DNA of 14,214 nt, from contig JBCCQH010000147.1 in the NCBI GenBank assembly GCA_039024435.1, positions 1 to 14,214 on the forward strand, written 5' to 3'. Under the pieces are notes generated by a model that saw only the letters and a list, made by a program, of their open reading frames with translations, was not told the origin of the DNA and did no database searches. Below are positions 14,159-14,214 of this stretch, piece after piece. Within the stretch, counting starts at the first letter, position 1. Each line of letters begins with the position of its first letter. Position numbers and translations under genes: made by a program. This DNA is from JBCCQH01 sp039024435 (GTDB taxonomy: Bacteria; Bacteroidota; Bacteroidia; J057; JADKCL01).

Positions 14159-14214
14159 CGTGTTAAAGGTTTGATTCTGTAAATAACGACCTCCAAATAA
14201 GTGTGTAATCAAAA
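14159..14214 (-). promoter_or_regulatory. Leader of the nuclease gene, cut by the window edge
   Basis: Only 56 bases upstream of the ATG are available. The last bases (TTTAACACG then ATG) resemble the TCTAACACAAG-ATG leader of the small secreted protein gene. A GGAGG at 14190-14194 (minus strand) is too far (about 30 bases) to act as a ribosome site for this ATG. A TTATTTG partly fits the Bacteroidota -7 element, but without a convincing -33 partner. Whether the operon begins here or continues to the right cannot be decided. Confidence 0.25.

Noticed and set aside
14190..14194. GGAGG as a Shine-Dalgarno site for the nuclease gene
   Set aside because: It lies about 30 bases from the ATG, and no other gene here uses such a site.
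1..14214. tRNA, rRNA, CRISPR arrays, insertion sequences or integrase genes
   Set aside because: I looked for tRNA-like cloverleaf segments, regularly spaced direct repeats, transposase motifs and terminal inverted repeats and saw none.

Overview
The window looks like one end of an assembled contig from a Bacteroidota bacterium, most likely a Saprospiraceae/Lewinella-type organism in a metagenome. Three things suggest this. No start codon has a convincing Shine-Dalgarno sequence. Gene leaders are A-rich. The first gene resembles the TPR-type proteins common in that phylum. The taxon is inferred and no marker gene is present. Bases 1-13 equal the 13-base tail shared by Illumina adapters, so the left edge is probably an assembly end with uncut adapter.

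Left part (about 1-2200): a plus-strand gene for a 488-residue helical, TPR-like protein (244-1710) converges on a minus-strand gene for a 94-residue putative secreted protein (1707-1991). They share the four bases TTAA as both stop codons. Between the small gene and the next one lie a large imperfect hairpin (2083-2147), a protein-like open stretch without a start (1998-2204), and a 21-base element repeated near the left edge (40-61).

Main part (2198-14158): four minus-strand genes read right to left, with gaps of 16, 26 and 129 bases. They encode a 554-residue endonuclease/exonuclease/phosphatase-fold (EEP) protein with its active-site motifs intact, a 1433-residue protein carrying what I recognise as a DUF6603 domain, and 754- and 1185-residue proteins that look well folded but match no function I know. 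None of the three giants shows a signal peptide or a clear membrane helix. The spacing suggests co-transcription. The operon may begin beyond the right edge.

The most interesting content is this set of three very large uncharacterised proteins behind a DNase I-like enzyme. It may be a conserved system of unknown function, and the role of every part except the nuclease fold is open. The giant genes are clearly GC-richer than the first gene and the start of the nuclease gene. No RNA genes, insertion sequences, integrases or CRISPR arrays were seen.
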